A stretch of 64,000 bases of DNA from Sulfitobacter maritimus (GTDB taxonomy: Bacteria > Pseudomonadota > Alphaproteobacteria > Rhodobacterales > Rhodobacteraceae): assembly GCF_013346665.1 (NCBI RefSeq), contig NZ_JABVBB010000021.1, forward strand, positions 797,006-861,005, read 5' to 3'. Numbering within the stretch: position 1 is the stretch's first letter; each line of letters starts with the position of its first letter. A program made the translations under genes and the position numbers. The notes beneath the pieces are model-generated. The model worked only from the letters and a program-made list of their open reading frames with translations. It was not told the DNA's origin and made no database searches. Shown in pieces: positions 1-7,585 of this stretch.

Positions 1-1342
1 TATGCCAGACATGGGACATGGCTTCATAGGCCGTGCTCATCGTGTCATCGAGCCCCGACCGCACCAGTTCCAACTCTCCGGCACCGCGCAGGTACTTCTC
101 TTTGAAGTTCGGGCTTAGCGTCCAGCCCAAGCCCTTGTCCGCAGAAAGCCGCTCAAGCTCGTCCACCACCAACTGGTGGCGCGCTTCTTCGGCCCGGCGT
201 TGCATACGGCCAAAGCGGATGTGGCTGAGGTTCTTGACCCACTCGAAGTAGGACACGGTCACACCGCCGGCGTTGGCATACATATCCGGCACGATCACGG
301 TGCCTTTCTTGCGCAGCACCTCATCTGCACCGGCGGTCACGGGGCCGTTCGCGGCCTCGATGATCAACGGCGCTTGGACGCGCTCGGCATTGCTAAGGTT
401 GATGACGCCTTCCAAAGCGGCGGGGATGAGGATGTCACATTCCGCTTCAAGCATTTTCGCGCCATCGGCTTCGAATGCCGCGTCGGCATAGCCTTTCACG
501 GTGCCATGTTTCCCGATCCAGCTATGAACGGCTTCGACATTGAGCCCATCGGCGCTGTGCAGCGCACCGTCGCGTTCAATGATCGAGGTAATCTTGCAGC
601 CGTCCTCTTCGCTCAGGAACTTGGCGGCGTGATAGCCCACATTGCCAAGACCCTGAATGATGACGCGCTTGCCTTCGAGCCCACCTTTCAGCCCAGCCTT
701 TTCAAGCCCCTGAGTATCGCGGAAGAACGCCCGCAGCGCGTATTGCACACCCCGGCCTGTGGCTTCCGTACGGCCCTGAATGCCCCCGGCGTTGATCGGC
801 TTGCCGGTCACACAGGCGACGCCGTTGATGTCGGTGGTGTTCATACGTTTGTACTGATCCGCGATCCACGCCATCTCGCGCTCGCTGGTGCCCATGTCGG
901 GGGCGGGCACGTTTTGCGCGGGGTTGATCATATCGCGTTTGATCAGCTCATAGGCGAAACGCCGGGTGATCAGTTCAAGCTCATGCTCATCATAGTCGCG
1001 CGGGTCGATACACAGCCCGCCCTTGGAGCCGCCAAAGGGCGCGTCGACCAGCGCACATTTATAGGTCATCAGCGCCGCCAGCGCTTCAACCTCGTTCTGG
1101 TTCACGGCGGTGGAATAACGAATACCGCCCTTCACCGGCTCCATATGCTCCGAATGAACCGAGCGGTAGCCAGTGAACGTATGGATACGGCCCCGCAGGC
1201 GGACGCCGAAACGCACCGTATAGGTCGCGTTGCAGACGCGAATTTTCTCTTCGAGGCCAGGTGGCAAATCCATCAGCGCTACCGCGCGGTTGAACATCAG
1301 GTCCACACTATCGCGGAAACTCGGTTCATTGGCTGGATTCAT
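1..1342 (-). CDS. Glu/Leu/Phe/Val dehydrogenase (glutamate dehydrogenase), 3' end outside window
   Basis: Reading the minus strand from an ATG at 1342 gives about 447 open codons that run off the window start, so the C-terminus is missing (the family is usually 470-480 residues). A strong GGAGG-type ribosome binding site lies just upstream (about 1348-1356). The protein shows the glutamate dehydrogenase active-site stretch with the catalytic lysine in APFGGSKGG, a preceding LMTYKCAL helix, and a Rossmann GLGNVG motif in the C-terminal half. It would catalyse reversible oxidative deamination of glutamate to 2-oxoglutarate and ammonia in the cytoplasm. A related leucine or phenylalanine dehydrogenase specificity is less likely from length. 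The opposite-strand ORF over this region is a shadow. Confidence 0.93.
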   Translation of the reverse strand, partial: MNPANEPSFRDSVDLMFNRAVALMDLPPGLEEKIRVCNATYTVRFGVRLRGRIHTFTGYRSVHSEHMEPVKGGIRYSTAVNQNEVEALAALMTYKCALVDAPFGGSKGGLCIDPRDYDEHELELITRRFAYELIKRDMINPAQNVPAPDMGTSEREMAWIADQYKRMNTTDINGVACVTGKPINAGGIQGRTEATGRGVQYALRAFFRDTQGLEKAGLKGGLEGKRVIIQGLGNVGYHAAKFLSEEDGCKITSIIERDGALHSADGLNVEAVHSWIGKHGTVKGYADAAFEADGAKMLEAECDILIPAALEGVINLSNAERVQAPLIIEAANGPVTAGADEVLRKKGTVIVPDMYANAGGVTVSYFEWVKNLSHIRFGRMQRRAEEARHQLVVDELERLSADKGLGWTLSPNFKEKYLRGAGELELVRSGLDDTMSTAYEAMSHVWH

Positions 1343-1694
1343 CAGTCTTTCCTCCTTCTCTCGAGTCGCAATGCTCTTTTTTGGCACGACTCACCTGCTG
1401 CCTGCGGCATGCCGCGGCACACTAGGACGCCTCTATGAAAGGTGCGACCTATTTATTCGTTAATTTGCCAAAGATTCACGGCCCTTTTGCTTCCTATTCG
1501 AAGCAGCGGCCCAAACGTCTGCCCGGTGATCCCCCTAAGCCGCTCAGAATGCCCCGTTAAACGGCATAGCCTTCACCCGGAATCGCCCCGCTTGCGCCTA
1601 ATTCTGGACACTTTCTGCAGCGAAAAACGTGCCAAGGCGAAATCCGCTCCCCCGCTTGGCCGATCCGCCGGCTAGGCCAGAAAGGTCAACGAAA
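1343..1694. other. Intergenic region between divergent gdh and tadG-like genes
   Basis: About 350 bases lie between two divergent genes, so promoters for both must be here. The first bases hold the gdh ribosome binding site. An AT-rich patch around 1447-1475 contrasts with the GC-rich surroundings and is the best candidate promoter zone. I see no RNA gene and no convincing small ORF. Confidence 0.5.
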
Positions 1695-3125
1695 ATGACA
1701 AATGCACATTGCTCAGAGGCAAAGTCTCAGACCGCCCCGCAGGGCTTCTTGTACCGCTTTTTCTACAAAGAAGACGGCTCTATCACGATCTTCGCCGTTT
1801 TTCTGGTTCTTATCATGGTGCTTCTTGGCGGCGTCGGGGTCGACCTCATGCGCCACGAGCGCGAACGCTCAAAGGTGCAGGCCGTCGCCGACCGCGCGGT
1901 GCTGGCCGCTGCCGACCTTGATCAGACGCTCGACCCCGAAGAGGTGGCGCGCGATTATTTCAACAAGGCGGGCATGTCCGAGTATGTTTCTACTGTCGAA
2001 GTGGACGAAGGGCTTAACTACCGACGGGTCACCGTAGACGCATCGCGCGATCTCAACACCCTGTTCATGGACAATCTCGGCACAGATAAACTCTATGTGC
2101 CCGCGAAATCCACTGCCGAGGAAAAGATCAACAAGGTCGAAATTTCCATGGTGCTCGATATTTCCGGCTCCATGAGACATAACAGAAAAATCAACAACCT
2201 ACACTCTGCCGGGGCCGTGTTCATCGATACGGTACTGAAGCCCGAAAACGAAGACCTGATCTCGGTCTCCGTGGTTCCCTATACCGCGCAGGTTAACGTG
2301 GGGCGCGATATTATGGATGAACTGAATGTCGATCGGCTGCACAGGTTTTCCTACTGCGTTGATTTCGACGACAGTGAGTTCGACGAAACGGCGATCAGCA
2401 CCACGCGCAAATACGAGCATATGCAGCATTTCGAAGCGGGCTATAACTGGAATGGCAAAGAGTATGCCAACCAAAATCGTTACAACAATATCAGCAATCC
2501 CGGCTGCCCAAAGCGTAACTATGAAAAAGTCTATCCATTTTCGCAAAATGCCACCAAGCTGAAGAACCGCATCGCAAAACTTCAACCCCGTGCAAACACG
2601 TCGATCCATTTGGGATTGAAATGGGGCGTGGCGCTGCTTGACCCGTCCTTCCGGGCGATCAACCAAGCCATTGGCGGCGATCCGGCTTTCCAATCGCGGC
2701 CTGCGTCTTACAGCGACATCGATACCCTTAAAACGGTAATCTTGATGACGGACGGCATCAACGTGACGACCCGTCGCCTTGTTGCGGAAGCCTATTCTCA
2801 AAAGGACTACCGCCGTCATTGGAGCGACTTCCCGCTGTTCTATTGGCTCAATGAAAACGTCCGGTGGCAAGAGCGGCATAAATACTACTGGACCAAATAC
2901 ACCCCTACTCAGGCCGACAACCTGCTTGAAAACATCTGTGACGCAGCCAAAGCCAAGGGCATCGTGATCTGGTCCATCGGCTTTGAGGTCAACGAACATG
3001 GCGCCTCAGTGATGAAAGACTGCGCCTCGTCTGACAGCCATTTCTTCCGGGTCGAAGGGGTTGAGATCGTGGACGCCTTTGAAGCCATCGCCCGTCAGAT
3101 CAATCAGTTGAGGCTGACCCAATGA
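1695..3125 (+). CDS. TadG-like pilus-assembly protein with von Willebrand factor A domain
   Basis: A 476-residue protein if translated from the ATG at 1695; an upstream in-frame ATG at 1629 would add a proline/arginine-rich leader that does not look like protein. Residues about 28-55 carry an acidic-Gly-Ser-Ile motif followed by one hydrophobic helix, as in Flp/Tad minor pseudopilins (TadE, TadF, TadG N-termini). A vWA domain follows: the MIDAS motif DISGS is at residues 155-159 and the second metal loop is MTDG at 351-354. In TadG relatives the vWA domain is exported and anchored by the N-terminal helix. It overlaps the next gene by four bases (ATGA), so the three genes 1695-4209 are probably translationally coupled. 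No TadA/B/C ATPase or secretin is in the window. Confidence 0.85.
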   Translation: MTNAHCSEAKSQTAPQGFLYRFFYKEDGSITIFAVFLVLIMVLLGGVGVDLMRHERERSKVQAVADRAVLAAADLDQTLDPEEVARDYFNKAGMSEYVSTVEVDEGLNYRRVTVDASRDLNTLFMDNLGTDKLYVPAKSTAEEKINKVEISMVLDISGSMRHNRKINNLHSAGAVFIDTVLKPENEDLISVSVVPYTAQVNVGRDIMDELNVDRLHRFSYCVDFDDSEFDETAISTTRKYEHMQHFEAGYNWNGKEYANQNRYNNISNPGCPKRNYEKVYPFSQNATKLKNRIAKLQPRANTSIHLGLKWGVALLDPSFRAINQAIGGDPAFQSRPASYSDIDTLKTVILMTDGINVTTRRLVAEAYSQKDYRRHWSDFPLFYWLNENVRWQERHKYYWTKYTPTQADNLLENICDAAKAKGIVIWSIGFEVNEHGASVMKDCASSDSHFFRVEGVEIVDAFEAIARQINQLRLTQ

Positions 3126-3661
3126 TACATGCCGCAGTCAAAGCCTGGCGCCGTTTTCGCGGTGCCGAAGACGGGTCGGTCATGCTGATCGAATTCGTCA
3201 TCCTTGTGCCGCTGTTGTTCTCAGCGCTGATCATGTCCGTCGAGATGAGCGTCTACGCCATGCGCCATATGTTTCTGGATCGGGGTTTGGATATGACGGT
3301 GCGCCACATCCGGCTTAACACCAATACGCCCATGACCCATGCGCAGATCAAGGACATGATTTGCGAGACTTCGGGCTTTATCCAGAATTGCGATACCACC
3401 CTGCGGCTTGAGATGATCCGCATCAACCCGCGCAACTTTGCCGCATTTGATCAGGCCGCCGATTGCGTGGATACATCTGAAGATCCCAAACCGGTACGCG
3501 GTTGGACCCTTGGGGTGGAGCACGAGATGATGATGCTGCGCGCCTGTGTCGGGTTCGAGCCGCTCTTTCCCACCACCGGGCTCGGCTATGCGCTCGACAA
3601 AGACGGAGCGGGCCGCGTGGCGATGATTTCAACCGCTGCCTTCGTACAGGAGCCGAACTGA
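3122..3661 (+). CDS. TadE-like pseudopilin family protein
   Basis: 179 residues. After a short basic leader, an EDGSV motif and a single hydrophobic segment with an early glutamate (LIEFVILVPLL, residues about 21-35) match the TadE-like pattern of minor pseudopilins. The remaining 130 residues are a periplasmic-type region with several cysteines (in the segments around MICETSG, QNCDT, ADCVD and RACVG), possibly forming disulfides. The gene starts inside the stop of the vWA gene (ATGA overlap) and ends one base into the next gene, indicating one operon. The role is inferred: assembly or anchoring of a Flp-type pilus or related envelope structure. Confidence 0.8.
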   Translation: MIHAAVKAWRRFRGAEDGSVMLIEFVILVPLLFSALIMSVEMSVYAMRHMFLDRGLDMTVRHIRLNTNTPMTHAQIKDMICETSGFIQNCDTTLRLEMIRINPRNFAAFDQAADCVDTSEDPKPVRGWTLGVEHEMMMLRACVGFEPLFPTTGLGYALDKDGAGRVAMISTAAFVQEPN

Positions 3662-4209
3662 TGCATCGTTTACTCACCGCCCTGACAAGGTTCTCCCGCC
3701 GCGAAGAGGGCAGCATCACACTGGAAACCGTGATCATCATGCCTGTGATCTTCTTTGCCTATCTGTCGATGTATTCGATCTTTGACGCCTACCGGATGTA
3801 CAACCTTAACCAAACCGCCACCTATACCATCGGCGACGCAATCTCGCGCGAAACGCAGGCGATTGATCCTGACTACCTCGCCGGGATGCAGGGTCTGTTC
3901 GAGTACATGACCCGTGGCCAAGGCAAAACGGCCCTGCGCGTCACCTCGATATGGTATGACGAGCCCAATGATCGCTATCACGTTGATTGGTCGCAGGTCC
4001 GTGGCTGGGTGACGCCGCTCACAAGTTTTCAGGTGCGGAACTGGCACAATAAGCTGCCGGTCATGCCGAATAAGGAACGGGTGACTTTGGTAGAGACTTG
4101 GCGCGACTTCGACCCGTTGTTCAAAACCGGGCTAGAGCAGCGCGAAATCCACAATTTCGCATTCACACGCCCGCGCTATGCCCCGCGCACGGTCTGGTCT
4201 GACAGCTAA
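3661..4209 (+). CDS. TadE/TadF-like pseudopilin family protein
   Basis: 182 residues from the ATG that shares one base with the previous stop codon. The N-terminus has the same plan as its neighbours: a basic leader, EEGSI, then a hydrophobic helix with an early glutamate (TLETVIIMPVIFF, residues about 20-32). Taking the Gly of EEGSI as the cleavage site places Glu at +5, the usual spacing for prepilin-peptidase substrates. The C-terminal 140 residues are predicted outside the cytoplasm. Third gene of the tad-like cluster; the exact subfamily (TadE or TadF) cannot be fixed by eye. Confidence 0.78.
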   Translation: MHRLLTALTRFSRREEGSITLETVIIMPVIFFAYLSMYSIFDAYRMYNLNQTATYTIGDAISRETQAIDPDYLAGMQGLFEYMTRGQGKTALRVTSIWYDEPNDRYHVDWSQVRGWVTPLTSFQVRNWHNKLPVMPNKERVTLVETWRDFDPLFKTGLEQREIHNFAFTRPRYAPRTVWSDS

Positions 4210-4219
4210 GGGCTGATGA

Positions 4220-4714
4220 TCATCGCGCTTGACGCTCGGCCAACTGGGCCGAGATCACCTCAGCGATATATTTGGTTTCGCGTGCGGGCGTCATGCCCCC
4301 CACGCCGACCCGACGCCCCAACCGCCACCACAGGCCCAAACGCCAGCCGCGCGGTTGGGGCTTGCGGCTTTTCAATAAGAACCCGTTTGAGGGTTTCATC
4401 GCGAAATAGCCCATTTCAATGCGCTCAATCTCGTCCAGCCGCAGGATCACTGTGCCATCCGCATCGCGCAGCAGTTCAGACGTCAACTCGATCGAACTGC
4501 CGGTTGAGCGGCGCATGAGTTCGGCCAGCGCGAGAAAGGCGAGACCCAAAAGGATCAGGGCCACGCGCCAGCCCGCATCTACCGGCTGGGTGAGCGCCGC
4601 ATGAAGCAAGACCACCCCAAGCCCCACCAAAGATACCAGCGCGATTGCACGGCGTCCGGTCGACGGCTTTGCCTGCGCGGGCAGGTCGCCTGTTATGGGG
4701 GTCTGGTCTTGCAT
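4220..4714 (-). CDS. Small membrane protein of unknown function
   Basis: 164 residues from the ATG at 4714, chosen because an AGAAGGA ribosome binding site precedes it; a longer frame to 4738 lacks such a site. Two hydrophobic helices (about residues 25-65) are followed by a soluble part with alternating short beta-like stretches (SIELTSELLRDADGTVILR, then a basic GWRLGLWWRLGRR segment). This resembles small membrane proteins with a PH-like domain, but no family is certain. It lies downstream of the sigma-factor genes on the same strand, about 100 bases after the periplasmic sensor gene, so it may belong to that transcript. Confidence 0.65.
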   Translation of the reverse strand: MQDQTPITGDLPAQAKPSTGRRAIALVSLVGLGVVLLHAALTQPVDAGWRVALILLGLAFLALAELMRRSTGSSIELTSELLRDADGTVILRLDEIERIEMGYFAMKPSNGFLLKSRKPQPRGWRLGLWWRLGRRVGVGGMTPARETKYIAEVISAQLAERQAR

Positions 4715-4815
4715 GGGCGGGGTCCTTCTCGCGGGCAAGGCGCTGCATGGCCGCTGCCGTCAATGATGGCCTTTGCCCTAGCCTGATGCTTCCGCAAGGG
4801 CAAGCTGCCTGCGGA

Positions 4816-5322
4816 TCAGGGGCTCTTATGTCGCCGCTCCTTGCCCCGCGTTTTCTTCTTCAACTGGTCTTCCAAAGCATCTGCATAGGCGCTGCGTTCC
4901 TCTGCCGACATCGCTCTCACCTCCGCCAGCCAAGCGGCATGGGCGGCGGCTTGCACGCTGGCGACGGCCTCGCTTTGAGTTGTCAGTACCGCTTGCGCCG
5001 CTGCCGGATCAAAGGGTTCCGCCCGCAGGGTCGCCAACATTTGCTCATAATGCGCACGCCGGGCTTGGCGGTCCAAATGCGGGCCTTGCCGCCCGGCGTG
5101 CATCTCGCGGTGCAACGCGCGGCGGCGCTCCTGGGGCAAAGCCTGCACATAGGGCGAAGCATAGCTGCGCAGACGAGGCAAAGTGTCTCGCCCCTGCCCC
5201 GGCCCGCCATGACGCCAAAGCGCGCCGCCGATGGCGCTCAGCACAAGCAGGTTCAGCGCCAGTGACAGGCCAAGCGCCCACCGCAGAATGCGCCTGTTGC
5301 GCGGGGTCTCGCTGGGTGTCAC
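4816..5322 (-). CDS. Periplasmic heavy-metal sensor-like protein
   Basis: A GTG at 5322 is the best start: a GGAGGA ribosome binding site lies eight bases before it and it begins right after the upstream gene's stop, whereas the ATG at 5349 would overlap that gene by 26 bases. The protein (about 168 residues) has one N-terminal membrane helix (ALGLSLALNLLVLSAIGG) and a helical, Arg/Gln/Ala-rich periplasmic part that fits the CnrX/ZraP-like heavy-metal sensor fold. It likely works with the anti-sigma-like protein and ECF sigma factor encoded immediately upstream. No histidine-rich metal site is obvious, so the true ligand is unknown. Confidence 0.72.
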   Translation of the reverse strand: MTPSETPRNRRILRWALGLSLALNLLVLSAIGGALWRHGGPGQGRDTLPRLRSYASPYVQALPQERRRALHREMHAGRQGPHLDRQARRAHYEQMLATLRAEPFDPAAAQAVLTTQSEAVASVQAAAHAAWLAEVRAMSAEERSAYADALEDQLKKKTRGKERRHKSP

Positions 5323-5323
5323 G

Positions 5324-5677
5324 TTAACTTTCCTCCATATCCCAACCATAGACGCTCATCAGCGCCCCGGTCTCGAACTCACTGCTGTCCGCGAGGCCAA
5401 TCTCTCCGGATACGACCTGCCCGGCAAGATCAGGCAACTGCGCAGGCGGCGCGACCCCAAGCCAGACGCCAACCGCCGTGGCCGTTACCAAACCGCTAAT
5501 CCCCGCGGCCCCGCCAAGCAATTGCCACAGGGCGCGGTGCCATGCGAGCGGCGCTGCGGGCATAAGGGCTGCCGCATCGGCAAGGATACGGGCCTGCAGA
5601 TCAGGCGGAAGCGGCGCGGGTGTTGCCCGCGCGGCGGCAAAGAATTCCTCTAGCCCGTCTGTGTCAAAATCCGTCAT
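5324..5677 (-). CDS. Anti-sigma-factor-like single-pass membrane protein
   Basis: 117 residues from the ATG at 5677, which lies inside the end of the sigma gene (14-base overlap); an in-frame TTG at 5683 is less likely. It has about 50 cytoplasmic residues, one membrane helix (around GGAAGISGLVTATAVGVWL) and a short exported tail ending YGWDMEES. The size, topology and coupling to an ECF sigma gene argue for an anti-sigma factor, although it lacks the classic zinc-binding HxxxCxxC motif of ZAS proteins. In CnrY-type systems a short single-pass anti-sigma without that motif is known. Function is inferred from context. Confidence 0.68.
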   Translation of the reverse strand: MTDFDTDGLEEFFAAARATPAPLPPDLQARILADAAALMPAAPLAWHRALWQLLGGAAGISGLVTATAVGVWLGVAPPAQLPDLAGQVVSGEIGLADSSEFETGALMSVYGWDMEES

Positions 5678-6263
5678 CTTCAAACCCCAATGCGTCCCGC
5701 TGCGCCAAGAGCTGCGCTGCCAATGCCCTTTTGCCCCGCGCGGTCAGGCTTTCCACCGCTTCGATACCGACCTCAAAGATCTCTGCGATCTCGGGGTTGG
5801 TCAGCCCTTCGATATGGCGCAGCACCACCGCCTGCCGCTGCCGGTCAGGCAAGCTTTGTAATGCCTGCTGCAAGGCGTCCGCCCGCGCCGCCTGCTGCAT
5901 CTTCTGCGCCGCCCCCGGTGTCGGATCGGCAGGCTCGGCCACCGCATCCAGCCCACCCGATACCGCCCCCGTGTTGCGCCGACGCAGCCGGTCGGTACAC
6001 AGGTTCGCCACCACCCGGTAGAGCCATGTCGAGACCTTGGCCTCGCCCCTGCGCCAATCGGGGGCCTGCCGCCAGAGTCGCAACATCGCTTCTTGCGCCA
6101 CATCCTCCGCCTCGGCCCGGTCGCCCAGCACGCGCAGGGCATGGCCGTGCAGGCGCGGTGCCAAACGGGCGGTCAACAACCGCGCGGCGGTGGCATCCCC
6201 GTTGGCGTAACGTTGCAACAACTCGGCATCCGCATCGCGCTGGTCGTCCGGCAAAATCTGCAT
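5664..6263 (-). CDS. ECF-type RNA polymerase sigma factor
   Basis: 199 residues from the ATG at 6263; an in-frame TTG at 6299 would overlap a 10-bp palindrome and is disfavoured. Region 2 is clear (DRAEAEDVAQEAMLRLW, then VSTWLYRVVANLCTDRLRR) and region 4 follows (LQSLPDRQRQAVVLRHIEGL, NPEIAEIFEVGIEAVESL, ARGKRALA), with no regions 1 or 3, as in ECF sigma-70 factors. It should direct core RNA polymerase to a small stress or metal regulon. The downstream anti-sigma-like gene overlaps it by 14 bases, so the two are coupled. Confidence 0.92.
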   Translation of the reverse strand: MQILPDDQRDADAELLQRYANGDATAARLLTARLAPRLHGHALRVLGDRAEAEDVAQEAMLRLWRQAPDWRRGEAKVSTWLYRVVANLCTDRLRRRNTGAVSGGLDAVAEPADPTPGAAQKMQQAARADALQQALQSLPDRQRQAVVLRHIEGLTNPEIAEIFEVGIEAVESLTARGKRALAAQLLAQRDALGFEDDGF

Positions 6264-6281
6264 CCCGTGTATGGCTAAGGC

Positions 6282-6309
6282 CCGGGCGCGCCAAGTCAAG
6301 CGCGCCCGG
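6282..6309. repeat. Perfect 10-bp inverted repeat between the EF-hand and sigma-factor genes
   Basis: Arms CCGGGCGCGC and GCGCGCCCGG (6282-6291 and 6300-6309) are separated by an 8-base loop. It sits between the end of the EF-hand gene and the sigma start. There is no following T-tract on either strand, so it is not a textbook terminator. It may act as an attenuator, an mRNA-stability stem, or an operator. Confidence 0.7.
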
Positions 6310-6332
6310 TCTTGGATCTATCCGATTTTGGA

Positions 6333-6908
6333 TCAATCGCGCACAGGCTTGTCATGGCCTTTGCCGTGACGCTTGCCGTGGTGACGGGCGTCCTTGAACT
6401 CTTCGGCGCTGATGCTGCCGTTGCCATCCTTGTCCAAACGCTCAAACATCTTGGCCGGGTCATGACGCGCGGTCATTTCTTCGAGCGACAGTTTGCCATC
6501 GTCATTGGCATCCATACGCTTGATCATCTTCTCGCCGCCCCTGCGGGATTTCTTACCGTTTTTGCCATGGTGCTTGCCGCCCATCGCCTCCAACTCCGAC
6601 ACGTCAAGGCTGCCGTTGCCGTCCGCGTCGAAACGCTCCAACATCTTCGTGGCCCGTTCCGCGCGGCGGGTATCGCCTGCGGCCTTGAGTTCTTCGCCGG
6701 TGACAAAACCATCACCATCAGCGTCCATCTTGGCAAAACGCGCTTCTGCATGGGCCTGCATCTCGGCCTGTGTGATCTCGCCATTGCTGTCAGCGTCAAG
6801 ACGCTCGAAAAGCCCCTTGCCATCGCCTTGCTGCGCCGTTGCCGCGACGGCACCGAACGCCAGCAAGCCTGTCAAAGCGGCGATCTTGATATTGGTACGA
6901 ATGGTCAT
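6333..6908 (-). CDS. Exported EF-hand calcium-binding domain protein
   Basis: 191 residues from the ATG at 6908, preceded by a GGAG site. A signal peptide (TGLLAFGAVAATAQ) is followed by five EF-hand-type loops: DADSNGEITQAE, DADGDGFVTGEE, DADGNGSLDVSE, DANDDGKLSLEE and DKDGNGSISAEE. These carry the Asp/Asn/Gly spacing needed for Ca2+. Between loops 3 and 4 is a Lys/Gly/His-rich linker (GGKHHGKNGKKSRRGG) and the tail is His/Lys-rich. It probably binds calcium, perhaps also other metals, in the periplasm. It lies 69 bases upstream of the ECF sigma gene on the same strand, which could make it part of, or a target of, that system. Confidence 0.88.
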   Translation of the reverse strand: MTIRTNIKIAALTGLLAFGAVAATAQQGDGKGLFERLDADSNGEITQAEMQAHAEARFAKMDADGDGFVTGEELKAAGDTRRAERATKMLERFDADGNGSLDVSELEAMGGKHHGKNGKKSRRGGEKMIKRMDANDDGKLSLEEMTARHDPAKMFERLDKDGNGSISAEEFKDARHHGKRHGKGHDKPVRD

Positions 6909-7127
6909 AGTGATACTCCACGTTTTTATAGCGATCGTCTCACGCTTTTGCGCCGCGATCACAGGGTCAAACGCGAACCCAGCGGAGTTCCGTCGCTCAA
7001 TTCCGAAATTTCTCTGAAAAACTTTCCTGCCCCATCCGCCTGCGCGACATGGCGCCGCAACGGGGGCCTTGGGGCTTTCCTTTTATCCGGGTTGTCGCCA
7101 TTTAAGAGCCAACCAGAGGATCGACCC

Positions 7128-7544
7128 ATGTCTCAGACCCAGCCCATCTCTTCCGATATTGCAGACACAACTGACACAAACGAGCGCCCGCGCTGGCCTG
7201 CGATGCTGCGCGGTTGGCGGGGCAAATGTCCATCCTGTGGCGGCGGTCAGTTGCTGTATAGCTATCTTAAGGTCAACGACGACTGCGCGGTGTGCCGACA
7301 GGAATTTCACCATCACCGTGCCGATGACGGTCCGGCCTATTTGACCATTCTCTTCGTTGGTCACCTGCTGGCACCTGCTTTGCATGTCGCCTTTGTCGTC
7401 TGGCGGCCTGAGCCTTTGACCCTATTCACGATTTTTGCGGTTGGCTGCACGGCGCTGTCCCTCTACCTTCTGCCTAGATTGAAGGGAGCCTTGATCGGTT
7501 TTCAATGGGCCAAGAAGATGGGCGGCTTCGGACGCGCCACCTGA
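7128..7544 (+). CDS. DUF983 family membrane protein
   Basis: 138 residues from the ATG at 7128 (AGAGGA site upstream). The N-terminal soluble part has two CxxC pairs (CPSCGG and, 18 residues on, CAVC), a zinc-ribbon-like arrangement, followed by DGPAYLT and two or three membrane helices (TILFVGHLLAPALHVAFVVW and FTIFAVGCTALSLYLL). This matches DUF983, a family common in alphaproteobacteria with unknown function. The longer frame reported upstream is antisense to the EF-hand gene and is not real. Confidence 0.88.
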   Translation: MSQTQPISSDIADTTDTNERPRWPAMLRGWRGKCPSCGGGQLLYSYLKVNDDCAVCRQEFHHHRADDGPAYLTILFVGHLLAPALHVAFVVWRPEPLTLFTIFAVGCTALSLYLLPRLKGALIGFQWAKKMGGFGRAT

Positions 7545-7585
7545 TCGGCCTGCCCTTCGGCCCCTGACTGCCGGAGCATCGCCGC

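Noticed and set aside
176..1438. A 420-residue plus-strand frame opposite glutamate dehydrogenase
   Set aside because: The minus strand encodes a clear glutamate dehydrogenase with active-site motifs; the plus frame has His/Ala-rich, low-conservation character typical of antisense shadows.
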